From NCBI GenBank assembly GCA_000697055.1, contig JNDT01001018.1, positions 1 to 58,501 on the forward strand: a DNA stretch of 58,501 nt. Direction: 5' to 3'. Numbering within the stretch: the stretch's first letter is position 1; the number at the start of each line of letters is the position of its first letter. The notes beneath the pieces were generated by a model. It was not told where the DNA came from. It worked only from the letters and a program-made list of their open reading frames with translations, and searched no databases. This DNA is from Saksenaea vasiformis B4078. Taxonomy: Eukaryota; Mucoromycota; Mucoromycetes; Mucorales; Saksenaeaceae. Shown here piece after piece: positions 55,859 to 58,501 of this stretch. The position numbers were made by a program, and so were the translations under genes.

Positions 55859-57008
55859 ATGGTTACCAACACTCAAATCCTGTTCACAAAGGTCCCTACT
55901 TCTTACCCTGTGGAGGGAGAACACATGAAGTCCCACAAATCCACCATTGATCTTGATGCGGAACTTGCCGAAGGAAGCTTCATTTTGAAAACACTCGTTT
56001 TGAGTGTCGATCCCTACGTAAGTTCCTTGTTAATTTTTACGGTCATCTCAGTATGCTTATTCTTTTTTAGATGCGCGGTCGCATGAGAGATAGTGCCATT
56101 AAATCCTACTCGCCTGCCTTCGAATTGAATAAACCGATGAGTGGGCACACTATCTCTGTCGTCATCAAATCGAATAACGACACATTCAAGGTCAATGATC
56201 TCGTGTATGGCATCAGCTCCTTTTCCGAGTACACAGTGATACCAAAGTCCTATGCGCACTTATTCACCGTATGCAACGAAGCTGCCACGTCAGGCTTGCC
56301 TCTCAGCCATTATGTCGGTGTCTTGGGAATGCCTGGTCTCACTGCATATGTTGGTCTCTTGAAATTTGGAAAGCCCAAAGCAGGTGAAACACTGTATGTG
56401 TCAGCAGCTTCCGGAGCCGTTGGTCAATTGGTCGGACAAATTGGAAAAATCCTAGGCTTGCATGTCGTTGGGTCAGCAGGCTCGGAAGACAAAGTTGCCT
56501 ATCTCAAGGAAATCGGATTTGATGGAGCATTCAATTACAAAACCGAAGACATCAGTGCCAAACTAAAGGAGCTTTGTCCCAAGGGAATTGACATTTACTT
56601 TGACAACGTCGGAGGAAAGATGCTTGAAATTGCTATCAACCATGCCAACATGTTCGGCAGGTAAGACAAAAAAAACTGTAAAAACGATAAAGTTTTGTTA
56701 AACTGTTTCTGCGTCCTAGAATCGTCGTTTGTGGCATGATCTCACAGTACAACACCACTAAACCAGAGCCTATCCATAATCTGGTGCAGACTCTCGTGAA
56801 AAGCCTAAGAATCGAAGGCTTTATTGTGTCCAACAGCCCCGAAATGGAACCAGACTTTAAAAAAGATATGACACAATGGCTTCTCGATGGCAAGATCAAA
56901 TACAAGGAAACCGTAGCCACGGGTATCGAGAAGACCCCCGAAGCTTTAATTGATGTTCTTAAGGGAAAAAACTTTGGCAAACAAGTGGTAGAAGTCTCCC
57001 GCTTGTAA
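55859..57008 (+). CDS. Zinc-free NAD(P)H-dependent oxidoreductase (MDR, prostaglandin-reductase type)
   Basis: Three exons (55859-56017, 56071-56660, 56720-57008) give 345 residues, standard for the family. Signatures: LSVDPYMRGRM after the first intron, GMPGLTAYVGLL, the nucleotide-binding AASGAVGQLVGQ followed by VVGSAGS and KVAYLKEIGFD, and DIYFDNVGGKML. No structural or catalytic zinc cysteines are present, as expected for the double-bond reductase branch of medium-chain dehydrogenases. It likely reduces alpha,beta-unsaturated aldehydes or ketones with NADPH in the cytosol. A canonical TATA box precedes it and coding is CG-balanced, suggesting good expression. Confidence 0.93.
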
Positions 57009-57167
57009 AAAGAAACACAAGTGATATAAAAATGTAAAAAAAAAAAAAAAGAAACTCATACAATAAACACCATTGGTATAGCAGAAAGTGTGTCATTAGA
57101 AATGATGCTACATATGTACAAAAATCTATATTCGTTCTTTTTTTTTCTTTCTTTTTTCTCTTTTCTT

Positions 57168-57942
57168 TTACTTCCGATGGAAGGTTAAGGCTGCACCAGC
57201 TCTTCCTTGACTTGTATTTAAAACAGCATGTCGTCTTGGCACCTGTTTACGAGCAAAATGTCTCTCTCTGAAGGATAAGATCTTTGGATCAACTGGCTGG
57301 GCCTTTGGTCGATTGTTAAGCACTTTGACAGTGTACTCTCCTTTCCTGACACCTTCAGTAGCTTCTTTTCGCTTCTTTCTTCTCCTTTCCTCCTTCTCTT
57401 CCTCTTCAGCTGCCATGCGCTCAAAATCCTCTTGTGTCAGATGGTTTTTCTTGGTATTTTTTTCTTCTTCTGCCACCTTAGCAAGCAATTCAGTTGGCAA
57501 CATCTTCCTGTTTGGCTTCTCTTGCTCTTCTTCCTGTCGCTCCTCTTCCTCCTCTTCCTTCTCCTCTTCCTCAACCATTTTCTTTGTTCGTTTCTTTTGC
57601 TGTTTCTTGCTCTCAGCCTTTTGTTGCTTTAGAATTTGGTCACGCTGTCGTCGCTTCTCCTTCTCGGCCGCGGCAGCTCTATTACATCACGACGACAATC
57701 GTTTACGTGGCTCATTCTTTTTTTTGGAACGTTCTTCTTATTTACCTTGCTGCTGCCTCCTTTTGTGCCTTGGCTGAATTTAAGGCGGCTGATCGGGCAT
57801 CCGTTGTCGAAACAGCTTCAGGTGCCTCGTCATCAGAATCATCGGAATCGGACACATGAGCGGTGGACTGGGCCTTCTGTAGCTCAGATTCCAGTTCCTG
57901 TTCGATCGCTTGATCGTCTTCGGGGAATACTTTCTTCGGCAT
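57168..57942 (-). CDS. UTP16: U3 snoRNA-associated protein UTP16/BUD21-like
   Basis: Two exons (57942-57746, 57678-57168) encode 235 residues. The N-terminus is acidic (SDSDDSDDEAPEA), the centre is a very charged helix with Lys/Arg and Glu runs, then LPTELLAKVAEEEK, TVKVLNNRPKAQPVDPKI and a basic Arg/His tail ending ALTFHRK. The order of acidic region, Ala/Lys helix, LP-x-E/D-LL motif and V-K-V-L block fits the small-subunit processome factor UTP16 (PF08297-type). Low complexity makes this moderately certain. It converges on the oxidoreductase, with 159 bp between stops. Confidence 0.65.
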
Positions 57943-58501
57943 GACTTAACAGAATAGAAGTGTCCTTCCACAAAAGTATTTGCCTTTTGGTATAGCGAAG
58001 CCACAAGTGTCCATCATCAGCTGTGTGTTTTGTTCCGACGTGGCTTATGGGGACCCTACCGTACACCACAAAGGACACTCTACTGGTTTTTTCGAAGCAG
58101 TAGTTCTGTAAATGATGCCTTTGTGCGTATGCATACATTGGCAGATGCTAAATCATCAGTTGACGATGGTGCAGATGAAAGCATAGCAGACCTTGTTCAC
58201 TTTTCAAAAAGCTCACATGCGCAACGAAAGCATAAACAAGCGACTAAAGCTGGAGCAAGTGGGTCATACAGACGATATACGATATCGATGTTTGCTTTGA
58301 AAAAGATCCATTGCAAACAAGGCTGATTCCCCTTCAATCAACTAATGCTCAACCATACAGATTTCATACGTATATGTCCTCAATGGCAAGAAGCAGCTAG
58401 TTCCCATGCTATTTCTCGTTTTTCTGTTATTATGTATTCTACTTTTGAAGGACAAGCTTATTATTCCCTCCGCATTTTTTTTTTTTTTTTTTTTTCGGGG
58501 A
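57943..58501. other. Upstream region and window end
   Basis: A 98-codon plus ORF (58030-58326) has no recognised domain. A T-run of about 20 (58477-58495) closes the window. Confidence 0.4.

Noticed and set aside
57313..57859. Plus-strand ORFs rich in Ser, Phe and Leu
   Set aside because: They are antisense to the Lys/Glu-rich UTP16-like gene.
58477..58495. Poly-T run at the window end
   Set aside because: Similar homopolymer runs occur throughout this genome, and it may also be an assembly edge. There is no evidence of function.

Overview
The window looks like nuclear DNA of a Mucoromycota fungus, probably a Mucorales. The evidence is gene-dense eukaryotic sequence with many 45-60 nt introns, often with a CTAAC-like branch site, plus fungal families such as a Zn2Cys6 regulator, a metacaspase, frataxin, RER1 and UTP16. 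Organism placement is inference from gene style. Most exon structures here were built by hand from splice signals, reading phase and family recognition, without RNA data.

Layout. 1-2 kb: a frameshifted fragment of a Mucoromycota effector-like or NTPase-like family. 2.8-7.1 kb, minus strand: a stand-alone zinc-knuckle ORF, a four-exon CENP-X/MHF2 gene and a CCDC6-like coiled-coil gene. 7.5 kb: a small LIM protein. 9.2-10.9 kb: nested degenerate repeats. 10.9-12.8 kb: an NRAMP metal transporter. 14.4 kb: a pogo/CENP-B transposase remnant. 15.6-18.8 kb: an unknown coiled-coil gene and the tRNA pseudouridine synthase PUS1. 19.4-20.4 kb: a dispersed repeat. 20.6-24.4 kb: frataxin, RER1 and the SUMO E1 small subunit AOS1/SAE1. 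24.5-29.9 kb: mostly non-genic, with a second copy of the 19-20 kb repeat and transposase-like debris. 29.9-31.5 kb: a secreted pepsin-fold protein without a complete catalytic dyad. 32.4-35.4 kb: a Fanzor (eukaryotic TnpB-like, RNA-guided nuclease family) locus, apparently with one frameshift. 36.9-39 kb: a further repeat copy and gene-poor DNA. 39-47.6 kb: an MFS transporter, a small mitochondrial-type protein, a BSD2/NDFIP-type adaptor, a DUF4203 membrane protein and a metacaspase. 48.1 kb: a Tc1/mariner remnant. 49.5-58 kb: a small mitochondrial-type protein, a universal stress protein, a 46-residue twin-cysteine protein, a Zn2Cys6 factor, a zinc-free NADP oxidoreductase and UTP16.

The host genes are mostly single-copy housekeeping functions: metal handling (NRAMP, frataxin, BSD2), protein sorting (RER1, BSD2), RNA modification and ribosome assembly (PUS1, UTP16), SUMO conjugation, and DNA repair or kinetochore (CENP-X). 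The strongest leads are the Fanzor locus, the pseudoprotease with its QQP repeat, two very small internal exons (10 and 11 nt), GC-AG introns including one that splits a PY motif, and four pairs of diverged dispersed repeats, three of which keep protein-like similarity.
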